From the NCBI GenBank assembly GCA_033063855.1, contig CP093831.1:21018001-21082000 (forward strand): a stretch of 64,000 nucleotides of DNA, read 5' to 3'. Under the pieces are notes generated by a model, which was given only the letters and a program-made list of their open reading frames with translations, was not told where the DNA came from and searched no databases. The position numbers and the translations under genes are program-made. The stretch comes from Smittia aterrima (Eukaryota; Arthropoda; Insecta; Diptera; Chironomidae). Below are positions 15,001-25,887 of this stretch, one piece after another. Positions within the stretch are counted from its first letter, which is position 1. Each line of letters starts with the position of its first letter.

Positions 15001-18000
15001 GGAGCGAGATGGGAAATTCTCAAAGAGGAAATCAATTGAAACTCCGCATGATGAAAGAGTTTGATGCTTCGAACTCAACATCGACGATGATTTATGCTCT
15101 CACAAACGCACACACGATAGACAAAATCGATATGAACACACAAAAAAATGTTTATTTTGGCATCGCGAAGCATCCTACTGCGAGACTGTTGTGGTGGCGG
15201 TGATATGTTATGTGCGCTCTTTTAATCAATAATATCAATGATTAAATGATTGAAAGCAGAAGTTCCATGAATGGGGGAGAGTGCAGGGCGTAATGGTTAA
15301 GAGGTGAAAGCAGCTGCAGTCATGATGCAAACTGCATTGCAATGATTAGAAGTCATTGCCTCAGACGAGACCCTTCTAATTACAATTTCGATATTGAACG
15401 ACATAATAATAAGAAGTCAATGACTTTCGAAGATAAAAAAAATTGGCTTAGACCTCCGCCCTGAACATTTTATGTTCCCAATCCCTTCAATATGCAAATC
15501 TGCTTGTGTTTTTATGCAAACAATATTTTAGTCAGCGAGGGCTGTGTACGTACTTTTCGCGACTGTATCATGAATTTTATGCTGGCATGCACTCGCATGA
15601 ATATTTTCCCTGATCGCGAAGTTACAGCAGAACAGTTTTATTGTTCATTCCACCCTCGAAAAAAAAAGCTGCAGCAAAATTATTTGTTTACTCGCTGATT
15701 TGTTTGAGCGTGGCCTTGCGGTTGTCGGGCTTTTTATGCATGAAAATTCATCGATATTGTTACGAGCAGCTTTAGCGATTTACAGAGAAAATTTTATTGT
15801 AATTTGAAACGGATACTTTTCCTAATTTTTTATTCAATTTCGTCTTGAGACATTTTTCCTTTCTGCGCCTTTCTGTGAAGTTTCGAGCGTTGATTGTCTT
15901 AAAAGAAAGATTTAATAAGAAGAGAGAAACTCATCCTACAAAGTCAAATTGAGTTTATTTCTTAGGAGTTTGTTTGGAGAAGTTTTATTTGGCTGACTAG
16001 AAGAGCAATTTTAAAATGATCTTTAAACTCGCTTGGTCATCCTTTGCATCGAGAATTCAGTTTGAAGTTGATAGCAATAAAATTACCGGGGAACGCAGCC
16101 GCCACTTGAATTCGAAGAATTCTCATATCCGGAGCGAGTTGCTGCAGAGAAATGGTGAAATAAATTTCTTTTCCGCCTTCTCGCCAAGAGCGACATCAAC
16201 CAAGATGAAATTAATTCCCAAATATTTTCGCAATCATTATTGCACTGCGACTTACACCGAAAGACATCGCCACAGCTACAAATGAAAATATCCCACTCGC
16301 CGTTAATGAAAAAGCCAGCGCTTTAGTCAACAACATATTTCCACAGCAATAAAAGCGTCTGAAGTGAAAATAAACAATTTTTTGAGTCACTTTCAGCAAT
16401 TAAATTCACAAGAGCTCGTGAATTTTCCATAAGCTCGTGCACATCCCAAACGTTCAACACACTCCAGCGGGACAAAAATCACATTTTTATGTTCAACATA
16501 ATTGTAAATTGTAAAACATGGAAGGTTGTGAGTTTCATTATGACGAAGCAGCAAGAACTCGAGACAATCTCTTTCACTGTTTGTTTAATGGGCTTCGCTT
16601 TGCAAGTTTATGCTTAGACAGAATAAAAAAAAATCCTAAATCGTTTAGTTTTAATGGAATTTTCAATGGCTCCCGAAAGAGAAATATGTTTGGACGAAAC
16701 TTTAACAAATTTTAATGTCTCAAGGTCTTTAAAGCCCTCACTTTTTAATCTACTCGCTCCACCAAAGAAACTTTGGCAACCTCTGACACAAGTTGCGTCA
16801 GAGTCATAACTTTTATCGTTCCGAGTAACGAATTTTCTGTAAATTAAAAAGCAACACTAGAGCTTAAAAGCAGCTGAAAGTTGCAAAACATCAAAAAAGT
16901 CACGTTCCGTTCACAAATAAACAGACAAACAAAAATGTGACAGAGTCTTTTCAACCATACGAAGGGTGAGAGTTTAAGATAAGAAGACGAAAAGGCAATC
17001 GAGGTTCTCAAGCGAGAGCTTCATTAAAGCTCTCGAAAGTAATTAAAGCTCTTTATTTTCATCTCTCTACCGTGCAATGACCAGACAACCAGAAAATGCA
17101 TGAAAACACTTTCCACCTCAACCCATCCCTCCCTCTCAACTCATCTGAGTGTCGTCGCCTGGCTGTGTGTAACAGACAATTTTTGACAATTGCTGCCACG
17201 TTGACTTAATGACTTGAATCTCGTCCGTGAAAATTAGAGCAAACATTGCTTCCGGTCTTTCCAAAAGCAAAGGAAAAGTTCTTGAGTGGAAGGGAGTGAG
17301 AGAAACTTTACCAACTTTCGTTCGCTTACGTTTTCATTTCATCATTTTGATTTGATTCCTCGATGCTCAGACAAAGTTTTGTGCTGTTGTTGAGGAAAGA
17401 ACTAAACAATTACGAGAATGGGATGCAAGGCGACATGAAGTGACAAGTTTCGAGTGCTTCTTAAGCTGGAATTGTTCTCATGACAAGAGTTTTCTTTAAA
17501 AAATAAACTTTAGTTCGACATACTAAAACTGAGTTTGGCAGATGAAAGTTTGCGAGATTTTATTTCGCGTAAATTTTAAGACATTTCGTGATCAAAAAGA
17601 AAATCATCCATCTCATTCAACGACGTTCAATCCACTGAAGAAAAACACCAAACGAAGTCTTTTCATTTCGAAAACTTCGAAGCTTCCTTTCACGGCGCAC
17701 ACTCGTTTTCAACAAAATCTTTTAATCCCCACCACGAGAATGGGAAGATTTTCGAAAAGTCATTAGAAGTTGAGTGGGGACTAAGTGCATTGCGAAGAAA
17801 AAATCTCTTCTCAGCATGCTTCCGAGTGTGTAAGGACAAAACAAAATAAATATTCAATAATTTTAATTTATTCACCAGAACTCAATGTTCGTTCATCCTC
17901 TCTGTTGACTGCTTCTGGTCTTGTTCATTTTTCTCCATCTTCTGATTTATGCGGGGCGTTTAGCGCTCGTGTCATCGCCAGAACGATGTTATTAATTTGA

Positions 18001-18060
18001 CTGAACTTTAAGAAAGATTTTTCATTTCAACGACGAAGAACTTTTTTCATAACTTGAATC
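1..18060. other. Gene-free AT-rich stretch
   Basis: I find no coding exon, tRNA, rRNA or recognisable mobile element in these 18 kb. Open frames are short (longest 147 codons at 5785-6228, opening with a non-ATG codon), on both strands, with low-complexity Phe/Ser/Lys-rich translations and no recognisable domain. The composition is ordinary AT-rich non-coding DNA with many short A/T runs. It could be an intergenic regulatory region or a long intron of a gene lying outside the window; the sequence alone does not decide. It contrasts sharply with the dense gene block that follows. Confidence 0.6.
8962..8980. repeat. 19-base perfect palindrome
   Basis: Two 9-base arms (AGTCTAAAG and CTTTAGACT) flank a single central C. 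It stands alone in the gene-free region; a dimeric protein-binding site or chance are both possible. Confidence 0.4.
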
Positions 18061-18087
18061 GAACTTAATTTTAAGGTACATGATTGT

Positions 18088-18093
18088 TTTATT
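18088..18093 (-). terminator. Poly(A) signal of HIRA
   Basis: AATAAA on the minus strand, about 43 bases beyond the HIRA stop codon, so the 3' UTR is short. Confidence 0.5.
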
Positions 18094-18135
18094 TAACATC
18101 TACTTTTCAACTCGACATAATAAAACAAATGAACA

Positions 18136-21100
18136 TTAGTTTTCAGACACACCATTGACTCCATTGAGTTTTCTTGATATTTCCATTTCGTTGAGCTGGT
18201 CATGGTATTCGATATAGATTCGCTGCCAGGTTGTTGATGATCGCAGATTGTTGAGAACTTCACGAAGCAGCTCGTGCTTGCTTATAGATAGAACTTGATG
18301 CTTTTCTCTTGCTTCTGGGTCATTCTGCAGACTGTATATTGGTCCAAGGAGATCATCGAGAACTTGCCGGATTTTCTTTTCTGATCCATGCGATGCAAGT
18401 TGATAGCCAAGAACTGAGAACCAGTGTTTCAGTTCGACAGGAGAATTGACGGTTTCGCAAAGTTGAATCTGATGTTCGATGAACGATATCTTTGATTGAG
18501 CTTCAAATACGTTGTCAGACCTTTTGGAAATAACATTAAGATTAATTGAAACTTGATAGTTTATATCATTCAACTTACATATCAATGGCAGTCTTCGATT
18601 TCTGTTGGAACGAATTAGAAATGTATTGGACAGTTGCTAGAGGATATTGTTTCATGTTCTTAATGTTGTTGATAGCTCCATTCAATCCACATCTCGTGAC
18701 AGAATCACAAGCATTCACAACCATCCAACTTTCAAGATCGACACTATAACTGTACGCGTTTCCTGTGCTCGTGCTGATGAAAGGAATTCCGTGATCAGTT
18801 ACATAGAACATGTTAATGAATCCGTTGCCATTGAGAACTTCTGTACAGGACGAACGCATGTGAATCTTAGATTGGTCCACGTTCCAAACGCAAAGTTGAG
18901 AGTTTTCATTGACGACACCTCCAAGAATTGAGTTCGGACTCTGCGGAAAAAAAAAGTTAAAACTTTTCTTCTTTAAATTCATTTAGATAAACTTACAAAA
19001 GCACTAAGAAAGATTGGACTGGACTGATTTAATATAGGAACTACAAGTCTTCCTGTCTTGATGTGAAGTAGTCTTACTGATCCGTCCATTGCTCCGATTA
19101 GAACTTTGAAGATAAATTAGTCACAATTAATAATTGAGAAATTTTTATAGAAAATAATTCAAGTTACCATATTTTGTGCAAATGCTGAAGGCAGTAACTG
19201 TCGATCCTACAGCAATTTCCCAAGCTTTCTTATCAATTGCTTGCTGCTTCGACATGTTTAAGCACACTACACGACTGATTGTTCCAAATTGAGTCTTGTT
19301 GGAGTCATTATACACTTGAACTCTAAAATCATTAGCAATTTTGACACATTGTCCACCTTTCACTGCGACAGCTTTTCCAGCGTTCATTCGAACAATAGGA
19401 ATAGAATTCTTTGTCGTAACCATGACAGGAGGAGTTGAAACTGCTGTTGTTCCAAAGCTCGTTTTCGGTGTTTGAGGTGTTTCTCGAAACACCAGTCTCG
19501 TATCCAGTTTCAGTGGCTCAGACGAGGAGATTATCTGTGTGGTTTCTGTTTCCTGCTCATCACTTTTCTTCTCGATGACAATTTGGGATCGAGCTTGAGA
19601 GCTTGATGAGAGTTCTGCAGGAGCAGCAGGTGTGTCTTCAGTTAAAGGGATGAACATTGGAGTGATTCGTCGCTTTCCATCTTTTGTTTTAGTTTCGACT
19701 TGCTTGAGAATCGGTTTGTTCGACGGAGTTACAACAGATTGCGTCACTTGAGATATTTTCGGAGGCGGTGTTGGTGTCTCGGTAACCGGTATTAAAACAG
19801 GAGGACCTCTTGGCTTTTCTGTTGTTGTGCTGAGTAATTCGGCGTTTTCAATTATCATTTCCTTTTCAGGCTGTGAGGATATATCGACTGTCGCATCTTT
19901 TCCGTACATTCGCTGATAAAGTGAATTTTTTTCATCCTCTGTTAGTGACTTTCCTAATTGATCTTCATTAAATTGAAGGCAAGCAACAGTTCCATCTCCA
20001 CTGCACGCAAGGAGAATGTATCCATCATTCGACCAACTCAGATCGAGTACAGAATCAACAAAGATATCTCGTATCACCAACAAGGGACGTTGTAGAGCTG
20101 TCATCCAAATCGATAAGCATCGATCTCTTGAGCCAATTGCAAGGCAACAATATTGTTGAAGTTTTCCATTCTTTGGAGCTTGTCGTTTAAGTATCGAATT
20201 GTGGAATCGTACGCAAGTTACAGCTTTTCGATGTCCAACGAAGTCTTTGTCACATTTCCATCCATCGCGTTCTATAATTTGTGCTGTTGGTCCACCGCCA
20301 TTCATTGCTGAAATATCAAAAACATTGAAATAAAAATGAGAAATTTTAAAATCAAACAACATTACCATGAGCAGAAACAAGATATTGGCCGTCTGGAGAC
20401 CAGCTAAGTCGAAGAATATGAGTTGTTCCTCCACACTCTTCAAATGGTTCAGTAATTGTGTTTTGAATTGACCAATCTGACGTCTTCCAAATCTTTACTG
20501 AGCGATCGTCACTTTGCGAGGCGAGAAACTTTCCAACAGGATCCCAAGTCACTCCTTTTACGAGACCTGTATGGCCTTTAAGCATTGACACGATTGTTGG
20601 AAATGATTGAGCATCCCAAATGATGATTGTGTTATCAATAGAGCAACTGGCCAGCCATCTATCTTGTGGAGACCATGCAAGATCGAGAACATCTCCTGCA
20701 TGACCACGAAGTGTTGCACTACAACGCCAATTCTCAACATTTTTTGTAACGCCAGCCGTGCCAAAACTTCCGCTTGGTCCTGGCGCTTTCTTCCAAATCA
20801 TCAACAATTTATCATCAGCTCCCGATGCGAGCATTTGTCCATTGCCACTCCAGCGAACTGCATTTACGCAACTGAGATGATTGTCCCTAAAATTGATTGA
20901 ATATTTTTAATTTATATTACCAAAAGTCGCGTCCGAGCTGGAAGTCAACAAAATAAATTCTTACATTTGACAAAGAATTTTAGGAACTGTCGGATCCATC
21001 TCAGCCTTTTCTGAGAGCACCGGCTCCAAATTCCAGATCGTAACCCGTCCAGAGTCATTTCCTTGTCCTCCCTGTGTTGAAGAAATCAAAACAAAAAATT

Positions 21101-21229
21101 ATGCCGGGAAAATCTCTCTCTAAATGATTTCGTTTTTACCGTAGCAAACTTTGGCTGATTTGGATGAATATCAATTGAGAAAATCGGTCTCTCTTGATTG
21201 TGCACGAAAGCTGGCTTCAGCAGTTTCAT
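18136..21229 (-). CDS. Hira: Histone H3.3 chaperone HIRA
   Basis: Histone regulator that deposits H3.3-H4 outside S phase, in the nucleus, with ASF1 and other HIRA-complex subunits. Seven exons on the minus strand: 21140-21229, 20965-21071, 20366-20886, 19168-20307, 18997-19103, 18579-18940, 18136-18520; phases join to 903 residues, slightly shorter than the about 1000 of human and fly HIRA. The N-terminus (MKLLKPAFVHNQ, then GGQGNDSGRVTIWN) is diagnostic and opens a WD40 beta-propeller of about 350 residues with repeated W-S/D and IWK/IWD strands. A basic RRITP motif near residue 452 matches the B-domain that binds ASF1. The C-terminal third matches the conserved HIRA trimerisation/CABIN1-binding region. 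The linker (about 370-570) is Ser/Thr/Pro-rich. It is divergent from the acyl-CoA synthetase gene 527 bases away. Identification is firm; only minor splice details could shift. Confidence 0.95.
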
Positions 21230-21372
21230 GTTGAGTCGTCTTTCAATTCAATTTAGCTCTTTAATCACATTAAACTCGTCAAGAAATCTTCTCTCACGAT
21301 TTGCGCAAACACAATTGAAGCAGAATTGTATGTTTCGTGTGTGAAGCGACGGAAAGGGGAAAATGTCTCGGT

Positions 21373-21485
21373 AGTTATGTTACGGAAGGTCCAAGAAAAT
21401 AACTAGTTATAAATAACGTATTCTTAGCGTTATGAGCAGTTATAACTGGTTATGACTGGTTATACAAGTTATAAAATAGTTATGG
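21373..21485. promoter_or_regulatory. Cluster of GTTAT repeats between divergent genes
   Basis: About 110 bases in the HIRA/acyl-CoA synthetase gap hold at least eight GTTAT or ATAAC pentamers in both orientations, including a direct 10-base repeat (AACTGGTTAT, GACTGGTTAT) and the palindromic ATAACTAGTTAT. The spacing of about one helical turn suggests a multi-site binding element or a decayed short tandem repeat. Placement 144 bases upstream of the HIRA start codon fits a shared promoter. Confidence 0.5.
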
Positions 21486-21756
21486 TTCGGACGATTTTTC
21501 TGAGATAGTTTCCCCTTGACGGAGGTGTTCAATGTTTCAAAAGTCTCTCTGAAACATAAAAAAGCCGAAGAAAAAGTGAGAATTTTTTTTAACTCTCTCA
21601 GTTGAGTTTTCGCGTTCTTATCATCAACATCAGCGGTCTTATCTTTAGGTCGTTGTCACTTTAATTGCTAATTTCAAGAGACAATAGTAAATCCGTGAAC
21701 TGATAAGAGTCAATTGGTTTTGCAAAAGTTTTGAAGTGAGTTCTATAAGCTGCGAA

Positions 21757-23385
21757 ATGGATCCGAATATTATTAGCAATCCCGAGAAATCGACGGAATA
21801 TAATGATTCACCGTCAATTGGACATCTAATCATCAAGAACTTGTCAAAGGAAAATGAAAGGATTCTCTTGATTTCAAGTATCACGGCTGAAGAGTTAAGT
21901 GCGAAAGACCTGCTTGAAAAAAGTATCGCTGTAGCTCAATCACTAAAGGCAGCTGGCATCAAACAAGGTGACATGATCTCCATCGTATCAGAAAACCGCT
22001 TCGAGTTCGCCTATGTTCTGTTAGGATCGCTTTTGCATAACTGCACATTTGCTCCAATCAACCTGACATACACAGAGAGGGAGATGGCTCACGCATTTAA
22101 TCTTTCGAAGCCGAAAATTATCTTTATGAGCCCATTTGCGAGCGAAAAAGTGACAAGCGTTGCAAAATCACTGAGCTTTGTTCAGAAAATTGTATTGATC
22201 GACAGCGAAAATCCATTCAACGGATCTTCTGTGATTCTCTTCGAGGATTTCTTGAAGCAAGTTCCGGATTCACCGTTCACTCCCACAGCTGTGAACAAAG
22301 AAAAGACTCTTGCCGTTATTCTCTGCAGCAGCGGAACGACTGGCTTAGCAAAGGGAGTGATGATTTCGCAGGACAATCTGTTTGTCGTTACTCGCTTTTG
22401 CAAGAACACTCTTTTGAGACTCGCAGACATTGAAGGTGACAAAGTTCTTCTCGGTCTCCTTCCATGGTTTCACGCTTTTGGCTTGACAACTCTTATCGGA
22501 AATGTGGTTTCATGTGCGGGAAGAATTGTTTTACTTCCAAAGTTTGAAGAAGGCTTGTTCCTAACGACGATTGAGAATTACCGATGCAACATTCTCTTCC
22601 TTGTTCCACCACTAATGGTCTTCCTAGCGAAACATCCAATGGTTGATGGATACGATTTAAGCAGCTTGCGAATTATAATCTGTGGTGCAGCTCCGCTTTC
22701 GAAAGAACTCGAACAAGCAGTTTACAATCGAATTAAAAATCCGAAGTTGGGTATTCGACAAGGATACGGAATGAGTGAGATGTCACTAAGCGTATTGTTG
22801 CAGAAATCAATCTTCAAGCCTGGAAGTGTTGGTGATGTGAATGAAGGATCGATAGTAAAAGTAATCGACGAAAACGGAAAATCTCTTGGACCAAATAAAC
22901 GCGGTGAACTTTGCTTCAAGGGCAACCAGCTAATGCTTGGTTACATCGGCGATGATAAAGCAACGAAAGACACGATAGATCGTGAAGGATGGCTACACAC
23001 AGGCGATGTTGGTTATTACGACGATGACAAACAATTTTTCATAGTTGACAGAATTAAAGAGTTAATTAAATGGAAAGGTTATCAAGTACCACCTGCAGAA
23101 ATTGAAGGAGTTCTCTTAACAAATCGAAAAATCAGAGATGCTGCTGTCATTGGAGTCCCAGACGATTTAGCCGGAGAGCTTCCACTTGCTTTCGTTGTGA
23201 AAGCCGACAAAAGTCTTACAGAAGAAGAAGTCATTGAGTATGTCGCTAAGACTGCTTCTCCCGCGAAACGACTTCACGGCGGAGTTATTTTCGTTCAAGA
23301 AATTCCAAAGAACCCATCAGGAAAAATTTTACGACGCGAGCTTCGTGAACATGTCAAACAGTTAAAACTCAAATCTAAGCTTTAA
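21757..23385 (+). CDS. Peroxisomal acyl-CoA synthetase (4-coumarate-CoA ligase/luciferase-like)
   Basis: Single-exon gene of 542 residues in the ANL superfamily; it should activate a carboxylic acid (probably a fatty acid in insects) with ATP and join it to coenzyme A. Motifs in order: P-loop-like SSGTTGLAKG at about 191-200, the YGMSE substrate/AMP motif, GWLHTGD, the hinge-region DRIKELIKWKGYQVPPAE, and the C-terminal PSGKILRRE with the catalytic lysine. The last three residues are SKL, a canonical peroxisomal targeting signal (PTS1), so a peroxisomal matrix location is expected. The ATG at 21757 is chosen because it is the first in frame. No introns, unlike most neighbours, which fits either an intronless family or a retrogene. 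Substrate cannot be read from sequence; luciferase activity is not implied. Confidence 0.92.
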   Translation: MDPNIISNPEKSTEYNDSPSIGHLIIKNLSKENERILLISSITAEELSAKDLLEKSIAVAQSLKAAGIKQGDMISIVSENRFEFAYVLLGSLLHNCTFAPINLTYTEREMAHAFNLSKPKIIFMSPFASEKVTSVAKSLSFVQKIVLIDSENPFNGSSVILFEDFLKQVPDSPFTPTAVNKEKTLAVILCSSGTTGLAKGVMISQDNLFVVTRFCKNTLLRLADIEGDKVLLGLLPWFHAFGLTTLIGNVVSCAGRIVLLPKFEEGLFLTTIENYRCNILFLVPPLMVFLAKHPMVDGYDLSSLRIIICGAAPLSKELEQAVYNRIKNPKLGIRQGYGMSEMSLSVLLQKSIFKPGSVGDVNEGSIVKVIDENGKSLGPNKRGELCFKGNQLMLGYIGDDKATKDTIDREGWLHTGDVGYYDDDKQFFIVDRIKELIKWKGYQVPPAEIEGVLLTNRKIRDAAVIGVPDDLAGELPLAFVVKADKSLTEEEVIEYVAKTASPAKRLHGGVIFVQEIPKNPSGKILRRELREHVKQLKLKSKL

Positions 23386-23587
23386 AGTTCAAAGAGATTA
23401 TAACAGAAGATTTAAAAGATAAAAGACAATGTCCAAGAATCTGGTCATTAGATAATAAGCGATCATCGCATTTGTGTTTAGTTTGAATTTAAAAGGTTTT
23501 TTGTATTAGACGTCAAACAGTTTTTCAGTATTTTTTTTTTGTGAATTGTACGTGTTGGTAATCTCATTGTAAAGACGAAGTATTGAA

Positions 23588-23593
23588 AATAAA
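23588..23593 (+). terminator. Poly(A) signal of the acyl-CoA synthetase gene
   Basis: AATAAA about 200 bases after the stop codon, preceded by a T-rich run. Confidence 0.6.
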
Positions 23594-23599
23594 ATTTAT

Positions 23600-24180
23600 T
23601 CTAAATATTTGTATTTTTTATGAATGATTGAATGATAAGTTGCGAGACAACATATTTCATTGCCAAGACAAAATTTGCTGTTGATCTTCAAGGTCGAGAT
23701 ATCTGTTTCGAAATTCTATTTGAAGCTAGAGAAAACCGGTTCGCGAATCAAACTTTTCTTTTCTTCTTAGCCGAATAAATCATTGAAACAATTTGGAAGT
23801 CATTGGTCTTGAGCTAACAGGAAACGATTAACCAAAAACGTTGATCCAGCATTTCGAATGATTTTAAAGAACTAATTTTTTTTTTGATGCGCTTAAAAAT
23901 ATTTTTTTATTAAAAGCTTTAGGATAAAAGCAACATTGTTATAACGGATTTGAATAAAGGTCGTGAGCAAGAATAGTTCGGAGGGCGGATTTCAGAACGT
24001 GAAGCGCTAAGAAACGATCAAGATATTGCTGTTATTTTGAAGTTGAGTTAAGATTGTTTACCTTTTACTGGAAGAAGCTTAGGTGAAGCTAAAGTTCAGT
24101 AGTTCGTCTATCACATTGCCAGGGAATCCGTTTTTCGTAATAAAAATATAATAGCCAACTCACTTGGAACCATTTAATCT
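23600..24180. other. Convergent intergenic region
   Basis: Spacer between the 3' ends of the acyl-CoA synthetase and BPNT1 genes. AT-rich with T runs near 23876-23886; no coding exon or RNA gene seen. Confidence 0.6.
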
Positions 24181-25535
24181 CTATGCGTTTAGCTTGTTTT
24201 TAACATGATCTGGAATTTTCTCTAACAGATCCTGATGATTAGTTGCACGTGCAGTGGCTAACACTCCTGTCTTATTGAGAAATTCGATGTTCGGTCCATA
24301 ATTGTAATGTTTTCCAAGAATATCAGTAAGAATTCCGCCGTCAGCCTCCAAGATTGCTTCAGGCGAGCACGTGTCCCATTTTTTGCAGCCAGCGCTCGCG
24401 AAAACATAGCAGTGAGCTTTTCCTTCCAAAAGCTTTATATTTTTTTTTATTAGCTAAACTCAGATCAAAAATTCAACAAATATTACTCACCTGTAAAACT
24501 TTATAGCCACATCCACCTACTCTTAACACATCATCGGGTCGAATAGCATCCAGAGTTTGCTGAACAAGGGCCTACGATAAAAAAAAGCTAACTTGTAAAA
24601 GAACATTTATTCAAATCGTCAAATTGCTTACGTTTGAGTGGGATCGTGTCGTCGTAATAATAAATTTATTTTCAGGAGCTTTCTTTGACTGATATCCACC
24701 AGTTCCTAGTTCTTTTACGCCCCAAATCGTTCGTCCAAGTCCGCTTTCAGCTTTAAAGTACGGCTGATGAATTATTCCACCGATGGCAGATCCTCGAAAT
24801 GAAATTCCAATGAGAACAGTAACATGCTCTAAGAATCCATGAACATACTCAGATGTCCCATCTAAAGAAATTACAGCAAATCCAAGAAATTTATTTTAAA
24901 ATAAATAATTCTCATGTATTTCGAGATAAACTTACCTAAAGGGTCAACCCAAATTGTCTGAAATAAGTCAAATATTAATGATATTTCGATTACAAGTTAT
25001 TGAAATTCTAAATTACCAAATCTTCCTCATCGATGTTCTTAAATGATTCAGGGCATTTATATTTTGAAAGGAAACTCTGGTCGGCTGCAGTGACAATGAA
25101 ATCAGAAGGAACGTTGGCCAGATCGCTGTCACCTTCCTCTCCAATAATTCTGATCCTGTAAAAGATAATTTGTGAAAGAATTTTCATTTATCAAGAAAAT
25201 GGTCAAATTACTTCGAGTATTGCTTAGTTAGAGAAGCGACAATGCACTGCTGCGACGATCGGTCGGCTTGTGTTTGCGGATCAAAATCTGAATTCGAACC
25301 CTGCAATATTTTGTTCAGAAATTTTTGTGATTCATTTGAAGTCTTGTTCTTTAAAACCTTGTCTACTAAGCCAAGTTGTCCACGCGCCATTACATCCCGA
25401 ATAATTTCACCAGCTTTCTCTGCGATTGTGAGGCTGCTGGCCTAAGAAAGAGAGAAAAAATCTAAAGTTCCAATGAACTTTTTTAAAAAATAAAGTTTTT
25501 ACCATTATTCTCATTAGCAGAGGAGTCTGAGCCAT
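24181..25535 (-). CDS. BPNT1: 3'(2'),5'-bisphosphate nucleotidase 1
   Basis: Mg2+-dependent, lithium-sensitive phosphatase that hydrolyses PAP (3'-phosphoadenosine 5'-phosphate) to AMP, clearing the by-product of sulfation in the cytosol. Seven exons: 25503-25535, 25212-25441, 25017-25155, 24936-24957, 24632-24861, 24491-24571, 24181-24432, giving 328 residues (human BPNT1 is 308). Diagnostic stretches: the IIGEEGD metal-binding glutamates near residue 90, WVDPLDGTSEYVHG (Asp139 and Asp142 bind metal), TTTRSHSN, and the late motif CKKWDTCSPEAILEADGG. The inositol-phosphatase fold signature is thus complete. Exon 4 is only 22 bases and carries the first half of the DPLDG motif. Residues about 38-60 form an insertion after the first helix compared with human. 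The gene is divergent from mTERF-A, with 352 bases between start codons. Confidence 0.94.
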
Positions 25536-25887
25536 CTTCGACGATATTCAGCGAGGGAGTGACTGAGAAAAACAAGCTCCTTGGATTGTAGCTTATTTTA
25601 AAAGCTACAAAGTTCAATTATATGCAAACTCGGAAATACTTCACGAGATCAAAATGATAAGACACTTTTCAGCTGATCCGTTCGAAGTTACACATTTTGC
25701 TGTGCTGAAGTTGAAAATAAAAACAAAAATACGAAGTTGCTGCATTATTTTAAAATTTTGTTGAACAAGAAAATAACAATGAAACGCTAGTTATCGCGAT
25801 TCACCAGTTCTCTTATTCATATTAGGAGCCTTTTTGACACGGTGGTGAAGAATTCGGATAATTAGAAACTTCAGTTTCGGCCAAAAA
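25536..25887. promoter_or_regulatory. Divergent promoter region BPNT1 / mTERF-A
   Basis: The 352 bases between two opposed ATGs must hold both promoters and 5' UTRs. A GACACGGT motif at 25836-25843, preceded by CCTTTTT, also occurs (preceded by CCTTT) upstream of the cytosolic SHMT start at 44324-44331. No TATA box is obvious. Confidence 0.45.

Noticed and set aside
15280..15330. tRNA-like phrase (GGCGTAATGGTTAAG)
   Set aside because: No matching acceptor stem or T-arm with the TTC consensus follows at the right distance.
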